Positions 37,402 through 47,444 of a stretch of 64,000 bases of DNA are shown here, one piece after another. Under the pieces are notes generated by a model, which did not search any database, was not told the origin of the DNA, and saw nothing but the letters and a program-made list of their open reading frames with translations. The translations under genes were made by a program, and so were the position numbers. How positions within the stretch are numbered: position 1 is the stretch's first letter; each line of letters begins with the position of its first letter. The stretch comes from Sphingorhabdus sp. Alg239-R122. Its GTDB lineage: Bacteria > Pseudomonadota > Alphaproteobacteria > Sphingomonadales > Sphingomonadaceae. The DNA lies in the NCBI RefSeq assembly GCF_900537065.1, contig NZ_UNRC01000004.1, positions 124,001 to 188,000 of the forward strand, read 5' to 3'.

Positions 37402-38040
37402 CTATTTACTTTCGTCGTCAGCTGGTTTCGGACGCTTGTCAAAAACTTCATCAATAAGGCCAAATGCCTTGGCTTCGTCCGCTTCCAGGAAAGTATCGCG
37501 GTCCATAGCCTTTTCAATCTTCTCAAGCGGCTGGCCGGTATATTGCGCGTAAAGTTCGTTCATGCGCGTACGGATACGCAAGATCTCTTTTGCCTGGATT
37601 TCAATATCGGACGCCATACCGCGCGCACCGCCTGATGGTTGGTGGACCATGACACGTGCGTTGGTGAGCGCAATGCGCATGCCTGGCTCACCTGCAGCAA
37701 GGAGGAAGCTCCCCATGGATGCGGCCTGCCCAACACACACCGTACCCACGCGTGGGCGGATATATTGCATGGTATCATGGATTGCCATGCCAGCTGTCAC
37801 CACACCGCCCGGTGAATTGATATACATATAAATATCTTTTTTGGGATTATCGGCTTCCAGAAAAAGCAACTGCGCGGTGATGAGTGCGGCCATATTGTCT
37901 TCCACCTGACCGGTCACAAAAATAATCCGCTCACGCAATAGTCGGGAAAATATGTCAAAACTGCGTTCACCGCGGTTTGATTGCTCAATAACTATAGGGA
38001 CTAAGGCATCGTGGATTGGATCGTGCGTGAGGTTCGACAT
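37402..38040 (-). CDS. clpP: ATP-dependent Clp protease proteolytic subunit ClpP
   Basis: A 212-residue serine protease that forms the 14-mer chamber used by ClpX or ClpA. Catalytic motifs are clear: [16 protein letters not shown] with the Ser (near residue 105), [13 protein letters not shown] with the His (near 130), and the Asp in the following helix region. The N-terminal processing region and [10 protein letters not shown] are also typical. The gene is between tig and clpX, the classical tig-clpP-clpX order. Confidence 0.97.
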   Translation of the reverse strand: MSNLTHDPIHDALVPIVIEQSNRGERSFDIFSRLLRERIIFVTGQVEDNMAALITAQLLFLEADNPKKDIYMYINSPGGVVTAGMAIHDTMQYIRPRVGTVCVGQAASMGSFLLAAGEPGMRIALTNARVMVHQPSGGARGMASDIEIQAKEILRIRTRMNELYAQYTGQPLEKIEKAMDRDTFLEADEAKAFGLIDEVFDKRPKPADDESK

Positions 38041-38118
38041 GGAATGGCTTTCTTTCCTGTTTCAAGTGGCGTTGTCCCTAAATCGGGACAAAGTCATAAA
38101 TGTTCAAGTGCATTAACC

Positions 38119-38157
38119 AAAAAGGCACCGGAGCGCATGTCTCCAGTGCCTTTTTTT
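38119..38157 (-). terminator. Intrinsic terminator after tig
   Basis: GGCAC (38124-38128) pairs with GTGCC (38146-38150), continued by GGAG/CTCC after one mismatch and flanked by A5 on the left and T7 on the right. On the minus strand it follows the tig stop by about 30 bases and ends in T5. Confidence 0.8.
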
Positions 38158-38184
38158 ACATTTTGATCTATTTCAGCGAGGCGG

Positions 38185-39753
38185 TTACTTCTTTGCAGCC
38201 GCTTTCTTGGCAGGTGCCTTTTTAGCAGCAGGCTTTTTTGCTGCTGCTTTTTTAACCGGTGCTTTTTTCGCTGCTGGCTTCTTAGCTGCGGTTTTTGGCG
38301 TTGTTTTTTTAGCCGGTGCTTTTTTTGCAGCCGCCTTTTTCGCCGGAGTCTTTTTGGCAGCGGGCTTCTTAGCTGCAGCTTTTTTCGCGGGAGCTTTTTT
38401 CTTTGCTGCTTTTGGCGCTGGCGTCTCTTCCGCCTCAATCGCTGCTTGCAACTCCTCGCGTGTTACTTTGCGGTCTGTAACGTCTGCTTTGTCAAACAGG
38501 AAATCGACAACCTTATCTTCATACATAGGCGCGCGTAGCTGTGCAGCAGCCATAGGCTCCTGCTGCACATATTGCATGAAACGTTCGCGATCTTCAGCGC
38601 GGTATTGCTGGGCCGCCTGCTGGATCAGCATGTTCATTTCCTGTTGCGTCACCTCGACACCATTGGCCTGGCCAATTTCGGACAGTAACAGGCCAAGGCG
38701 GACACGGCGCACCGCAATGTCACGGTACTCATCTTTATCCGCTTCCATTTCCTTGCGGGCCGCTTCAGGATCTTCCTCGCCCACCAACTCCTGCTCCAGC
38801 TGCTGCCATATCTGGTCAAACTCTGCTTCCACCATAGATGGCGGTACGTCAAAGTCATGGTCGGCGGCCAGCTGATCAAGCAGACCACGCTTCATCTGCG
38901 TACGCGTCAGGCCATTCAGCTCCTGCTCAATCTGGCCTTTCAGCAGTTCGCGCAGCTGGTCCATGCCCTCAAGGCCGAGAGACTTTGCAAAATCATCGTC
39001 AACCTTATTCTCTTTTGGTTTCTGAACTTCGCCAACGACAATATCAAAAGTCGCGTCTTTGCCCTTCAGGTCATCGACATTGTAATCATCTGGGAAAGTT
39101 ACGTTCAGCACTTTCTCATCATTGGCTTTCACACCAACAAGCTGGTCTTCAAATCCCGGAATCAGGCGACCTGACCCAAGCTCAACTGCCATGGCTTCAC
39201 CCTTGCCTCCGTCAAATGGTACACCATCAACCTTGCCTTCAAAGTCGATTACGACCTGGTCACCCATTTTGGCCTTGTATGATTTGGCAGCGGTTTCAAA
39301 GCTCTTCTGGCTCGCGGCCAGGCGTTCAACGGCTTCATCAACTTCCTTGTCCTGCACATCGGCGGTCAGACGTTCCAGTTCCAACCCATCGACAGATGGC
39401 GTTTTGATTTCAGGAAGGACTTCAAGTTCAAGTGTGATTTCAGCATCCTTGCCACTCTCATAGCCTTCAGCCATTTCCACTTTCGGCTGCATCGCAGGGC
39501 GCAATCTGTTGTCAGCTACTGTTTTGTCAACGCCTTCGCGAATCGCAGCATTCAGAGCGTCCTGCATCAGGGCATCGCCGTGCATCTTGCGGATCAGGTT
39601 CGCAGGCACTTTGCCAGGGCGAAAACCCGGCATGTTGACCTGTGGCGCGAGTTTCTTGACTTCAACGTCTACACGTTTGTTTATATCGTCAGCCGTTATG
39701 GTCAGTTTATAGGCGCGTTTCAGGCCTTCGTTCAGCGTTTCGGAAGTTTGCAT
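38185..39753 (-). CDS. tig: Trigger factor with long Lys/Ala/Pro C-terminal tail
   Basis: A 522-residue ribosome-bound chaperone and prolyl isomerase. The N-terminal ribosome-binding domain has the signature MPGFRPGKVPANLI near residue 38. The FKBP-like domain (about 150-240) has DQVVIDFEGKVDGVPFDGG. The helical substrate-binding domain ends near 430. The usual family length is about 430-450. The last 85-90 residues are extra: almost only Lys, Ala, Pro and Thr in KKAPAKKAAAKK-like repeats, resembling histone H1 tails. The frame is continuous and codon use regular, so it is not a frameshift artefact. Confidence 0.94.
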   Translation of the reverse strand: MQTSETLNEGLKRAYKLTITADDINKRVDVEVKKLAPQVNMPGFRPGKVPANLIRKMHGDALMQDALNAAIREGVDKTVADNRLRPAMQPKVEMAEGYESGKDAEITLELEVLPEIKTPSVDGLELERLTADVQDKEVDEAVERLAASQKSFETAAKSYKAKMGDQVVIDFEGKVDGVPFDGGKGEAMAVELGSGRLIPGFEDQLVGVKANDEKVLNVTFPDDYNVDDLKGKDATFDIVVGEVQKPKENKVDDDFAKSLGLEGMDQLRELLKGQIEQELNGLTRTQMKRGLLDQLAADHDFDVPPSMVEAEFDQIWQQLEQELVGEEDPEAARKEMEADKDEYRDIAVRRVRLGLLLSEIGQANGVEVTQQEMNMLIQQAAQQYRAEDRERFMQYVQQEPMAAAQLRAPMYEDKVVDFLFDKADVTDRKVTREELQAAIEAEETPAPKAAKKKAPAKKAAAKKPAAKKTPAKKAAAKKAPAKKTTPKTAAKKPAAKKAPVKKAAAKKPAAKKAPAKKAAAKK

Positions 39754-39850
39754 CTGCTTGTCTGCTCTCTAGTTATAAAGCGTTTCAGTCGTTAGGCTTT
39801 TCGTACCCCGCATATGGAGCACATAAATTCGTGTCTACCGGCCTGCCTGA

Positions 39851-39935
39851 TGGTGCGGGCGAAGGGACTCGAACCCCCACACCTTGCGATACCAGAACCT
39901 AAATCTGGCGCGTCTACCAATTCCGCCACGCCCGC
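39851..39935 (-). tRNA. tRNA-Leu (TAG)
   Basis: Minus-strand class II tRNA with a long variable arm. The acceptor stem GCGGGCG/CGCCCGC is perfect. The anticodon arm CCAGA-TTTAGGT-TCTGG carries anticodon TAG. The T arm contains GGTTCGAGTCC. The discriminator A is followed by an encoded CCA (39853-39851). It reads CUA and CUG-type leucine codons. Confidence 0.96.
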
Positions 39936-40045
39936 TTGGGACATCAGTTACACCCGGTCAAGCGCGTGCGTCTATACAAAGCCCACCCAAAGGGCAAGGG
40001 GAGATATGACTATTCCAACCCATAGATTGGAAAATACCGCAATGG

Positions 40046-41548
40046 TCAACCAAGCTTCTTTTTAAGCAGCTCATTCACGACCTGCGGATTGGCTTTGCCT
40101 TTCATGGCCTTCATTGTTTGCCCGACAAAGAAACCAAACAGCTTGTCCTTGCCGCCGCGATATTCTTCGACCTTATCCGCATTGGCCTCCAGAATCTTTT
40201 CGATTTCCTCTTCAATCGCACCGGTATCGCTGGTCTGTTTCAGGCCATCCGTGTCCGCAATTTCTTCGGGGTCGCGACCGGTTTTCAGGGCAATCTCGTA
40301 AATCTCTTTCGCCTGCCCGCCCGATACCGAGCCGCCAGCCACCATCGCCAAAATAGCTGCATTGGCGGCAGGCGTATTGTGTTCGTGATCTGCCGTGACT
40401 TCCAGCGCCTTTTGCACACCTGGTGCAATCGAAAGCGACCAGTTAGCGACTTGCGTTGCCACATCGGTTTCGGCCTTGCCTTGCTTGCCCGCCGTTTCTT
40501 TCAGCAACACTTCAAATGCCCGCGCCGTCTCCGCCTCTGCTGTCAGGACAGCGGCATTATAGGTGGTGAGACCCAGTTCGGTTTCATAGCGCTTGCGCTT
40601 GGCATCGGGCAGTTCGGGGAGCGATGACTTGCAGTCCGCAATAAAATCATCCGTCAGCTCAAGCGGCAGCAGGTCGGGGTCCGGAAAATAACGGTAATCA
40701 TGCGCATCTTCTTTTGATCGCATCGACCGTGTTTCATTGCGATCGGGATCGTAAAGACGTGTTTCCTGCACGATCTCACCGCCAGCTTCCAGAACATCGA
40801 CCTGACGATTAGCTTCAATTTCAATAACCTGTTGCACAAACCTGACAGAATTTACGTTCTTGGTTTCCGTGCGAATACCAAGTTCATCGCCCGGTTTGCG
40901 GACGCTGACATTGACGTCGGCACGCATAGAACCCTGCTCCATATTGCCGTCGCAAGAGCCTACATAGCGCAGGATCGAGCGCAGTTTCTTGACATAGGCA
41001 CCGGCTTCGACCGGACTGCGCATATCGGGCCGCGACACGATTTCCATGAGCGCCACGCCCGAACGGTTCAAGTCGACATAGGACATGGTTGGGTGCTGGT
41101 CATGCATCAGTTTGCCCGCGTCCTGCTCGATATGGATACGCTCAACACCAATCTGCCTGACTTCGCTGTCAGGGTCCTTCTCATCGAGCGCGACTTCGAT
41201 CACGCCCTCACCCACAATCGGGTGGTAAAGCTGCGAAATCTGATACCCCTGCGGCAAATCGGCATAGAAATAATTCTTGCGGTCGAAACGCGAATATTTG
41301 TGAATCTCGGCATTGAGCGCAAGTCCAGTACGCACCGCCTGACGCACGCATTCCTGGTTCGGTACCGGCAGCATGCCCGGCATCGCCGCGTCGACCAGAG
41401 ACACCTGTGTATTGGGTTCCGCGCCGAATTCAGTCGAGGCACCCGAAAACAGCTTGGCACTACTGGTAATCTGCGCATGGACCTCCAGGCCAATCACGAC
41501 CTCCCAATCCCCGGTTGCACCCTGTATGCGATATGTTGATTCAGTCAT
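40046..41548 (-). CDS. gatB: Aspartyl/glutamyl-tRNA amidotransferase subunit B
   Basis: A 500-residue subunit that binds misacylated Glu-tRNA-Gln or Asp-tRNA-Asn and activates it with ATP for amidation. Visible motifs: [12 protein letters not shown] near the start, [14 protein letters not shown] near 100, SRPDMRSP near 185, and [12 protein letters not shown] near 280. The C-terminal YqeY-like domain ends with [16 protein letters not shown]. The ATG at 41548 follows GGTGGTAAT and lies just after the gatA stop; a longer open frame upstream overlaps gatA and is not used. Confidence 0.96.
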   Translation of the reverse strand: MTESTYRIQGATGDWEVVIGLEVHAQITSSAKLFSGASTEFGAEPNTQVSLVDAAMPGMLPVPNQECVRQAVRTGLALNAEIHKYSRFDRKNYFYADLPQGYQISQLYHPIVGEGVIEVALDEKDPDSEVRQIGVERIHIEQDAGKLMHDQHPTMSYVDLNRSGVALMEIVSRPDMRSPVEAGAYVKKLRSILRYVGSCDGNMEQGSMRADVNVSVRKPGDELGIRTETKNVNSVRFVQQVIEIEANRQVDVLEAGGEIVQETRLYDPDRNETRSMRSKEDAHDYRYFPDPDLLPLELTDDFIADCKSSLPELPDAKRKRYETELGLTTYNAAVLTAEAETARAFEVLLKETAGKQGKAETDVATQVANWSLSIAPGVQKALEVTADHEHNTPAANAAILAMVAGGSVSGGQAKEIYEIALKTGRDPEEIADTDGLKQTSDTGAIEEEIEKILEANADKVEEYRGGKDKLFGFFVGQTMKAMKGKANPQVVNELLKKKLG

Positions 41549-41549
41549 A

Positions 41550-43034
41550 TTACCACCACTTGTCCGGACGTGCCGTAAACCCTGCGCGCTGTTCGATTGC
41601 GAGACCTGCATTGAGCACGCTTTGTTCATCCAACGCCTTGCCAACAATCTGCAGGCCGAGCGGCAACCCTTGCCCGTCCAGGCCGCCTGGTACCGACATG
41701 GCCGGAAGACCTGCGAGAGAGGCAGGCACGGCGAATACGTCATTCAGATACATGGCCAAGGGATCATCCGCCTTTTCACCCAGCCCAAAGGCCGCACTTG
41801 GCGCTGTCGGGGCTAGGATCATGTCACAATGTTCCCAAGCCTGCTCAAAATCGCGTGCAATCAAACTGCGCACCTTTTGCGCCTGTGTGTAATAGGCATC
41901 ATAGAAACCGGCAGACAAAACATAAGTGCCGATCATGATACGCCGCTTCACCTCTGGGCCAAAGCCTTCCGCGCGGGTCGCGGCATACATATCCTGAAGC
42001 CCCGCGCCATCCGGAAGTTCGCGCTGGCCATAACGCACGCCATCATAGCGCGCGAGGTTCGAGGAAGCTTCCGCCGGAGCGATAATATAGTAAGCGGGCA
42101 GCGCATATTTGGTGTGCGGCAGTGAGATTTCGACAATCTCTGCACCTGCATCGCGCAACCACTCAGCCCCCTGTTCCCACAGATCATCAATTTCTTTCGG
42201 CGTGCCGTCGATGCGATATTCTTTCGGAATACCGACACGCTTGCCTTTCAGATCGCCCGAAAGTGCGTTTTCCCAGTCAGGAACCGGCAGATCGAGCGAT
42301 GTTGCATCTTTCGGATCAAACCCTGCCATCGCCTGCAGCATAATCGCACAGTCGGTCACATCATGCGCCATCGAACCTGCCTGATCGAGCGAGCTGGCAA
42401 ATGCCACCACACCCCACCGTGAACAGCGGCCATAGGTAGGCTTAATTCCGGAAATGCCCACAAATGCGGCTGGCTGGCGGATCGAGCCGCCTGTATCTGT
42501 GCCTGTCGCCGCAGGGCATAAACGCCCGGATACAGCCGAAGCGCTACCGCCTGAAGAACCGCCGGGCGCTAAGTCCGTATTGCCACCATCATTGCGCCGC
42601 CACGGCGAAATCACATTGCCGAATGCGCTGGTTTCATTGGACGAACCCATGGCAAACTGGTCCATATTGAGCTTGCCGAGCATCCCCGCGCCCGCTTTCC
42701 ACAGATTCGCAGACACGGTCGATTCATATTGTGGTGTAAAGCCTTCCAATATGTGGCTACCCGCGGTCGCTTCGACACCATCGGTGCAAAACAGGTCTTT
42801 CATACCCACGGGCACACCCGCCATCGGGGCCAGTTCTTCGCCCGCTGCACGCGCCTTGTCTGCTGCATCAGCGGCAGCCAGCGCATGTTCAGGCGTTTCC
42901 ACCAGAAATGCGTTCAATTCCTTGCCCGCCGCCACATTAGCGTTGAAAGCTTCGGCCACTTCGCGTGCAGAAAATGTGCCATCTCGCACACCGTCGCGGA
43001 TAGCCTTGATCCCCAGATCAGTTATATTGCTCAC
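41550..43034 (-). CDS. gatA: Aspartyl/glutamyl-tRNA amidotransferase subunit A
   Basis: A 494-residue amidase-signature enzyme that frees ammonia from glutamine for GatB. The Lys-cisSer-Ser triad is visible: VPVGMKDLF (Lys near residue 77), and the Gly/Ser-rich signature [13 protein letters not shown] followed by [14 protein letters not shown] (Ser near 155 and 179). Start and stop codons overlap gatC by one base, and gatB follows after one base: a tight gatC-gatA-gatB operon. Bacteria with GatCAB usually lack GlnRS, AsnRS or both. Confidence 0.97.
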   Translation of the reverse strand: MSNITDLGIKAIRDGVRDGTFSAREVAEAFNANVAAGKELNAFLVETPEHALAAADAADKARAAGEELAPMAGVPVGMKDLFCTDGVEATAGSHILEGFTPQYESTVSANLWKAGAGMLGKLNMDQFAMGSSNETSAFGNVISPWRRNDGGNTDLAPGGSSGGSASAVSGRLCPAATGTDTGGSIRQPAAFVGISGIKPTYGRCSRWGVVAFASSLDQAGSMAHDVTDCAIMLQAMAGFDPKDATSLDLPVPDWENALSGDLKGKRVGIPKEYRIDGTPKEIDDLWEQGAEWLRDAGAEIVEISLPHTKYALPAYYIIAPAEASSNLARYDGVRYGQRELPDGAGLQDMYAATRAEGFGPEVKRRIMIGTYVLSAGFYDAYYTQAQKVRSLIARDFEQAWEHCDMILAPTAPSAAFGLGEKADDPLAMYLNDVFAVPASLAGLPAMSVPGGLDGQGLPLGLQIVGKALDEQSVLNAGLAIEQRAGFTARPDKWW

Positions 43035-43336
43035 TATTCAATCACCTTCGGAACGCCGAAAAAACCATGTTCGGGTGCAGGCGCATTGGCCAGCACCTTG
43101 TCGCGCACACCGCCGCCCGTTAGCGGATCGGCATTAATGACATCGTCGCGCAGGCGCAGCGTGTTCGGGATAACGGCTGTCATCGGCTCAACGCCGGTCA
43201 CATCGACTTCACCTAGTTGTTCCACCCAGCCCAGGATATTATTGAGCTCAGGCACCAGAGCCTCCACCTCGGCATCATCCATCTGGATGCGCGCGAGCGA
43301 GGCGATTTTCTTGACTGTTTTGCTATCTACTGACAT
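43034..43336 (-). CDS. gatC: Aspartyl/glutamyl-tRNA amidotransferase subunit C
   Basis: A 100-residue small subunit that wraps around GatA and stabilises Gat[28 protein letters not shown] near the start and [18 protein letters not shown] in the middle are family signatures. It is the first gene of the operon, and the stop overlaps the gatA start. Confidence 0.94.
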   Translation of the reverse strand: MSVDSKTVKKIASLARIQMDDAEVEALVPELNNILGWVEQLGEVDVTGVEPMTAVIPNTLRLRDDVINADPLTGGGVRDKVLANAPAPEHGFFGVPKVIE

Positions 43337-43488
43337 GGCCTAGCCGCTAGCATTGCACCCGAAAGCTGGCAAGTGCGAAGGTGGACGAAACCGAATTTTT
43401 GCTATTGTCTTACGGGCTGCAAACCATTGCACCTGCCGGTATAGCCTGTATAGGCCGCACTGGTTCAGCCTGTATTTATGCTGCGCTA

Positions 43489-43500
43489 TATATCGATATA
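43489..43500. promoter_or_regulatory. 12-bp palindrome upstream of the DUF3089 gene
   Basis: TATATCGATATA is a perfect palindrome 31 bases before the DUF3089 start. It may be part of a -10 region or a regulator site; nothing else supports it. Confidence 0.2.
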
Positions 43501-43530
43501 GTGTTGCAATGCCCAAAGCCGGAGGTACAT

Positions 43531-44649
43531 TTGGCCCGCAAGTTTCTCTATTTCATAGCATTCTGTGTCTTTACGCTGATAATCGCACTGGCCGCACTTG
43601 CATTTTTCCAGGAAGAAGCGACACAGGCGGCATTTGTGCCACGGGCAGATTTTGTCGAACAGGAAAAAGTCGAACAAAGCGCCTATGCCGTGCCAGATAT
43701 GTGGTTTTCACGGCCCGGTACAGTCGGGGGCAATCCAGCGCTATGGACACCCGAAGGCTTTGAACCCGTAGCAGAGCCAAAAGCTGCCGTCTTTTATGTG
43801 CACCCGACATCTTTTGTTTCCTTTGCCACCACACAGCTTTGGAATGCGCCGCTTGACGATGAAGAATCGCAGGAACGTGCCAGGATTTTCCTGCGCAGCC
43901 AAGCCAGCGTGTTCAACGGTGCAGGCGAAATCTGGGCACCGCGCTACAGGCAGGCCGTGCTGGGCGCATTTCTGACCGACAAACCCGAGGGGCAGCAAGC
44001 AATTGACGCCGCCTATCAGGATGTCAAAACTGCGTTCGAAGAGTTTATCGCTGAAATTCCGGAAGACAGGCCCATTATACTCGCTGGGCACAGCCAGGGC
44101 GCGCTACATCTCACTTCACTGCTGCGCGAATTTGTTAAAAACCAGCCGCTCGCAGACCGCATCGTCGCAGCTTATATTATTGGCTGGCCGGTTTCGGTGG
44201 AAAACGATCTGGAAGCGCTCGGCCTGCCTGCTTGCGACGATACCGAACAGACAGGCTGCGTCATAAGCTGGCAGAGCTATGGCGAACCTGCGGATCCATC
44301 GATGGTTATCAGGGCATATGATTCGACCATCGGCTTTGATGGAAATCCGCGCAAGGGCTCCACCATGCTGTGCACCAATCCGCTCACGGGTAAAATGGGC
44401 GGTGAGGCTCCTGCCAGTGCCAACCTGGGCACACTTGTCCCGAACGAAACACTGACAGATGGCAAGATTGTGCCCGCTGCTGTGCCTGCACACTGTGACG
44501 ATCGCGGTTTCCTGCTAATCGGCGATCCCCCTGAACTTGGTGCCTATGTGTTGCCGGGTGAAAATTATCATGTTTATGACTATCCGCTGTTCTGGGCCAA
44601 TGCCCGCGCGGATGCAGACCGGAGGGTGGACGCATTTCTAGCTCGCTGA
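43531..44649 (+). CDS. DUF3089 lipase-like protein
   Basis: A 372-residue alpha/beta-hydrolase-like protein with one N-terminal membrane segment (about residues 5-25, [19 protein letters not shown]), so it is anchored with its enzyme domain outside. FYVHPTSFV (near 88) and the nucleophile elbow [10 protein letters not shown] (near 190) are typical of DUF3089. C-terminal [15 protein letters not shown] carries a likely catalytic His. The start is a TTG at 43531, five bases after GGAGG; earlier open-frame codons have no such site. Substrate unknown. Confidence 0.85.
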   Translation: MARKFLYFIAFCVFTLIIALAALAFFQEEATQAAFVPRADFVEQEKVEQSAYAVPDMWFSRPGTVGGNPALWTPEGFEPVAEPKAAVFYVHPTSFVSFATTQLWNAPLDDEESQERARIFLRSQASVFNGAGEIWAPRYRQAVLGAFLTDKPEGQQAIDAAYQDVKTAFEEFIAEIPEDRPIILAGHSQGALHLTSLLREFVKNQPLADRIVAAYIIGWPVSVENDLEALGLPACDDTEQTGCVISWQSYGEPADPSMVIRAYDSTIGFDGNPRKGSTMLCTNPLTGKMGGEAPASANLGTLVPNETLTDGKIVPAAVPAHCDDRGFLLIGDPPELGAYVLPGENYHVYDYPLFWANARADADRRVDAFLAR

Positions 44650-44681
44650 TCACTGAAAACACAGGCGAATATTACGCTGCA

Positions 44682-45107
44682 TTGCCAGATGCTGGCCGGT
44701 TAATGGGGCTTGACGTAGGGTCCAAAACAATCGGCACGGCGTTTTGCGATGCCGGCTGGTCCTTTGCCACCGCCGCTAAAACCATCAAACGGCGCAAGTT
44801 TGGGCAGGATCGGGCAACCATTGTCCAGCTCATCCAGGAACAGGCCGTCACAGGGCTTGTCATCGGACTACCGCTCAACCTTGATGGTACGAACAGCCCG
44901 CAAACGCAGTCGGTGCGTTCATTCACGCAAAATATGCAAGGCGTGGGCCTGCCCATCCTGCTATGGGACGAACGCTGGTCAACGCAGGCGGTGGAACGCG
45001 CGCTGGTCGAACAGGATGTGAGCCGGGGAAAACGGGCGGAACGGATAGACAGCAGCGCAGCGGCTTATATTTTGCAGGGCGCAATTGACGCGCTCGTAAA
45101 TGTGTAG
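44682..45107 (+). CDS. ruvX: Holliday junction resolvase-like protein RuvX (YqgF)
   Basis: A YqgF-family RNase H-fold protein linked to rRNA 5' processing or Holliday junction resolution. Signatures are [33 protein letters not shown] and a C-terminal DSSAAAYIL with the conserved Asp. The given start is a TTG. However, the frame upstream reads [16 protein letters not shown], which resembles the N-terminus of sphingomonad RuvX proteins, and it contains no ATG, GTG or TTG. An ATT at 44634 lies seven bases after GGAGGG. The true start may be this ATT, overlapping the end of the DUF3089 gene. Confidence 0.88.
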   Translation: MPDAGRLMGLDVGSKTIGTAFCDAGWSFATAAKTIKRRKFGQDRATIVQLIQEQAVTGLVIGLPLNLDGTNSPQTQSVRSFTQNMQGVGLPILLWDERWSTQAVERALVEQDVSRGKRAERIDSSAAAYILQGAIDALVNV

Positions 45108-45172
45108 CTCTGTATCTGTGCACGATTAAATCTTGACCCCTCCCCCCTTCTGACCCTACACGCTCACCTTTA

Positions 45173-46165
45173 ATGACATCGCCAAACGACAGTTCGCCGC
45201 GCACCTATCCGGATGGATCGGATGCGTTTCCGCACCATAACCTGCTGGACATAGCGGGCCTGCAGCCTTGGGAGATTGAATATCTTCTGGATGAGGCGGA
45301 GCAATGGGTCGATTTGAACAGGCAATCAAGCAAGCATGATGACCGGCTCGCGGGCCTTACCGTCATCAACGCTTTCTTTGAAAACTCGACCCGGACGTTG
45401 CTGTCGTTTGAAATTGCCGGCAAGCGGCTGGGCGCAGACGTGGTGAACATGCATGCCGCACAATCCAGCATCAAAAAAGGCGAAACGCTGATTGATACGG
45501 CAGTGACACTGAATGCCATGCGCGCCGATGCGATTGTTATCCGCCACGGCAGCTCGGGTGCAGTGCAGTTAATTGCCGACAAAGTGGATTGCCCGGTGCT
45601 CAATGCCGGCGATGGTAGCCATGAGCATCCGACACAGGCATTGCTGGATGGCCTCACCATCCGCCGCCGCAAGGGTAATATCTCAGGGCAGACAGTCACG
45701 ATATGCGGCGACATACTGCACAGCCGTGTGGCCCGTTCGAATATTATCTGCCTGCGTACATTGGGGGCAATCGTGCGTGTGGTAGGGCCGCCCTCACTGC
45801 TTCCAGCTGCAATAAAAGAGCTGGATGTGGAAGTGTACACCGATTTTGATGCCGCGCTAAAAGGCTGTGATGTAGCCATGATGCTGCGCCTGCAGAATGA
45901 ACGCATGCAGGGGCAGTTTATCCCCTCACCTACGGAATATCATCATCTCTATGGCCTCACCGAGGAAAGGCTGGAAAAAGCGGGTGGTGATATATTGGTG
46001 ATGCACCCTGGTCCCATGAATCGCGGGGTGGAAATTGTCAGTTCGATTGCCGATGATCCTGAACGTTCGACCATTACCGAACAGGTGGAAATGGGGGTCG
46101 CCATGCGGATGGCCTGTCTGGATATATTGACGCGAAGATCGCGCAATGTGGAGGGCTGGACATGA
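45173..46165 (+). CDS. pyrB: Aspartate carbamoyltransferase catalytic subunit
   Basis: A 330-residue enzyme joining carbamoyl phosphate and aspartate in pyrimidine synthesis. Carbamoyl-phosphate motifs are present: [12 protein letters not shown] near residue 77, VIRHGSSGA near 120, [14 protein letters not shown] near 148 and [11 protein letters not shown] near 280. Its stop overlaps the start of a dihydroorotase-like gene by four bases. The ATG at 45173 has no purine-rich ribosome-binding site; a weak promoter (TTGACC at 45133, TACACG at 45157) would start transcription only a few bases before it. Confidence 0.96.
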   Translation: MTSPNDSSPRTYPDGSDAFPHHNLLDIAGLQPWEIEYLLDEAEQWVDLNRQSSKHDDRLAGLTVINAFFENSTRTLLSFEIAGKRLGADVVNMHAAQSSIKKGETLIDTAVTLNAMRADAIVIRHGSSGAVQLIADKVDCPVLNAGDGSHEHPTQALLDGLTIRRRKGNISGQTVTICGDILHSRVARSNIICLRTLGAIVRVVGPPSLLPAAIKELDVEVYTDFDAALKGCDVAMMLRLQNERMQGQFIPSPTEYHHLYGLTEERLEKAGGDILVMHPGPMNRGVEIVSSIADDPERSTITEQVEMGVAMRMACLDILTRRSRNVEGWT

Positions 46166-47388
46166 ACCTGACAATTACAAATGGCCAGTTGATCCTGCCT
46201 GGACAGGATGCCCCTGTTTCAGGCGGAATACAGGCAGATGGCGATACAATCAGCGCTGTGGGTGATATTACAGACATTAAGGATACGGTTGATGCCAAAG
46301 GCGCAATTATAGCGCCCGGCATTATCGATCTGGGCGTATTTGCAATCGATAAACCTGCCTTTCATTTTGGCGGCATTACCCGCGCCGCATTGATGCCGGA
46401 CCAGTCGCCACCACTCGATTATCCTGCACGAGTGCGTTTCGCGGCCTATTCAGGAAAGCCCGATTTGTGGGTGCACCCGCTTGGCGCAGCGACAATCGGC
46501 TTGAATGGCAGTGAAATGGCCGAAATTGCCCTTATGCAAGATGCCGGCGCAAAAGCAATCGGCACAGGCCGCACATGGATAACCGATAGCGGCATGATGC
46601 GGCGGTTAATGCAATATTGCGCCGCGCTGAACCTTGCGCTGGTTGTGCATAGTGAGGATAGCGGGCTCACCGGCAATGCGGTAGCCACCGATGGCGAAAT
46701 GGCCACGAGGCTGGGCCTGGCCAGCGCCCCTGCCGAGGCCGAGGCTATTGCGGTCGCGCGCGACATAGAACTCGCCCGGATGACCGGGGCGAAAGTGCAT
46801 TTCCGGCAGGTGACGACCAAGGCCGCACTGGAACATGTCCGCCGTGCCAAATCAGACGGTCTGGCCATTACATGCGGCGTCACACCTGCGCACCTTTTCC
46901 TCTCTGATATTGCCATAGGCAATTTCCGCACCTTCGCACGCCTGTCCCCACCGCTAAGATCGGAAACAGATCGGCAGGCCTGCCTTGCCGCCGTTGCCGA
47001 CGGAACAATCGATGTCATCAGTTCCGGCCACGATCCGCGCGGCGCAGAAGACAAAAGGCTTCCCTTTGCCGATGCCGCACCGGGCATGGCAGGCGCCGAA
47101 AGCCTGCTTGCGCTATCATTAGGTCTTGTCCGGGATGGCTGTGTTTCGATGGGGAGGCTCTTTGATCTGCTCTCTGCCAACCCGGCGAAGATACTAGGCG
47201 TGTCTGCAGGCAGCCTGGCAAAAGACATAGCCGCCGACATCATCCTGTTTAACGCAGATGACCCGTGGCAGATCCATTCGGACAAAATGCTTGCCCATGG
47301 CGGGAATACACCATTTGATGGCATGCCCGTGCAGGGTAAAGTCACAACCGTCTATAAGGGCGGACAGCAGGTATACCAAGATAACTGA
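46162..47388 (+). CDS. pyrC: Dihydroorotase-like protein lacking metal ligands (PyrX type)
   Basis: A 408-residue amidohydrolase-fold protein of the dihydroorotase family, coupled to pyrB by a four-base overlap. In active type I enzymes the first strand reads DxHxH; here the same place (near residue 52) reads [10 protein letters not shown], with no His pair. The later DHAPH motif is replaced by SGHDPRG (near 289). So the protein probably cannot bind the metal centre and should be inactive. In several bacteria such pseudo-dihydroorotases are needed as structural partners of the aspartate carbamoyltransferase. A catalytic dihydroorotase should lie elsewhere. Confidence 0.85.
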   Translation: MNLTITNGQLILPGQDAPVSGGIQADGDTISAVGDITDIKDTVDAKGAIIAPGIIDLGVFAIDKPAFHFGGITRAALMPDQSPPLDYPARVRFAAYSGKPDLWVHPLGAATIGLNGSEMAEIALMQDAGAKAIGTGRTWITDSGMMRRLMQYCAALNLALVVHSEDSGLTGNAVATDGEMATRLGLASAPAEAEAIAVARDIELARMTGAKVHFRQVTTKAALEHVRRAKSDGLAITCGVTPAHLFLSDIAIGNFRTFARLSPPLRSETDRQACLAAVADGTIDVISSGHDPRGAEDKRLPFADAAPGMAGAESLLALSLGLVRDGCVSMGRLFDLLSANPAKILGVSAGSLAKDIAADIILFNADDPWQIHSDKMLAHGGNTPFDGMPVQGKVTTVYKGGQQVYQDN

Positions 47389-47389
47389 A

Positions 47390-47420
47390 AGGCCGACCCA
47401 GCATTGCGCTGAACCGGCCT
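47390..47420 (+). terminator. Hairpin after the pyrB/pyrC-like operon
   Basis: AGGCCG (47390-47395) pairs with CGGCCT (47415-47420), with an inner CAGC/GCTG helix and a five-base loop. Only a broken T tract (GTCTCTGTTTC) follows. It lies between convergent genes and is a likely though imperfect terminator. Confidence 0.45.
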
Positions 47421-47444
47421 GTCTCTGTTTCAATAGTTTCAGCT

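Noticed and set aside
38190-38450. Dense short tandem repeats, CRISPR-like at first sight
   Set aside because: They are in-frame Lys/Ala/Pro codon repeats at the end of the trigger factor gene, with no constant repeat-spacer spacing.
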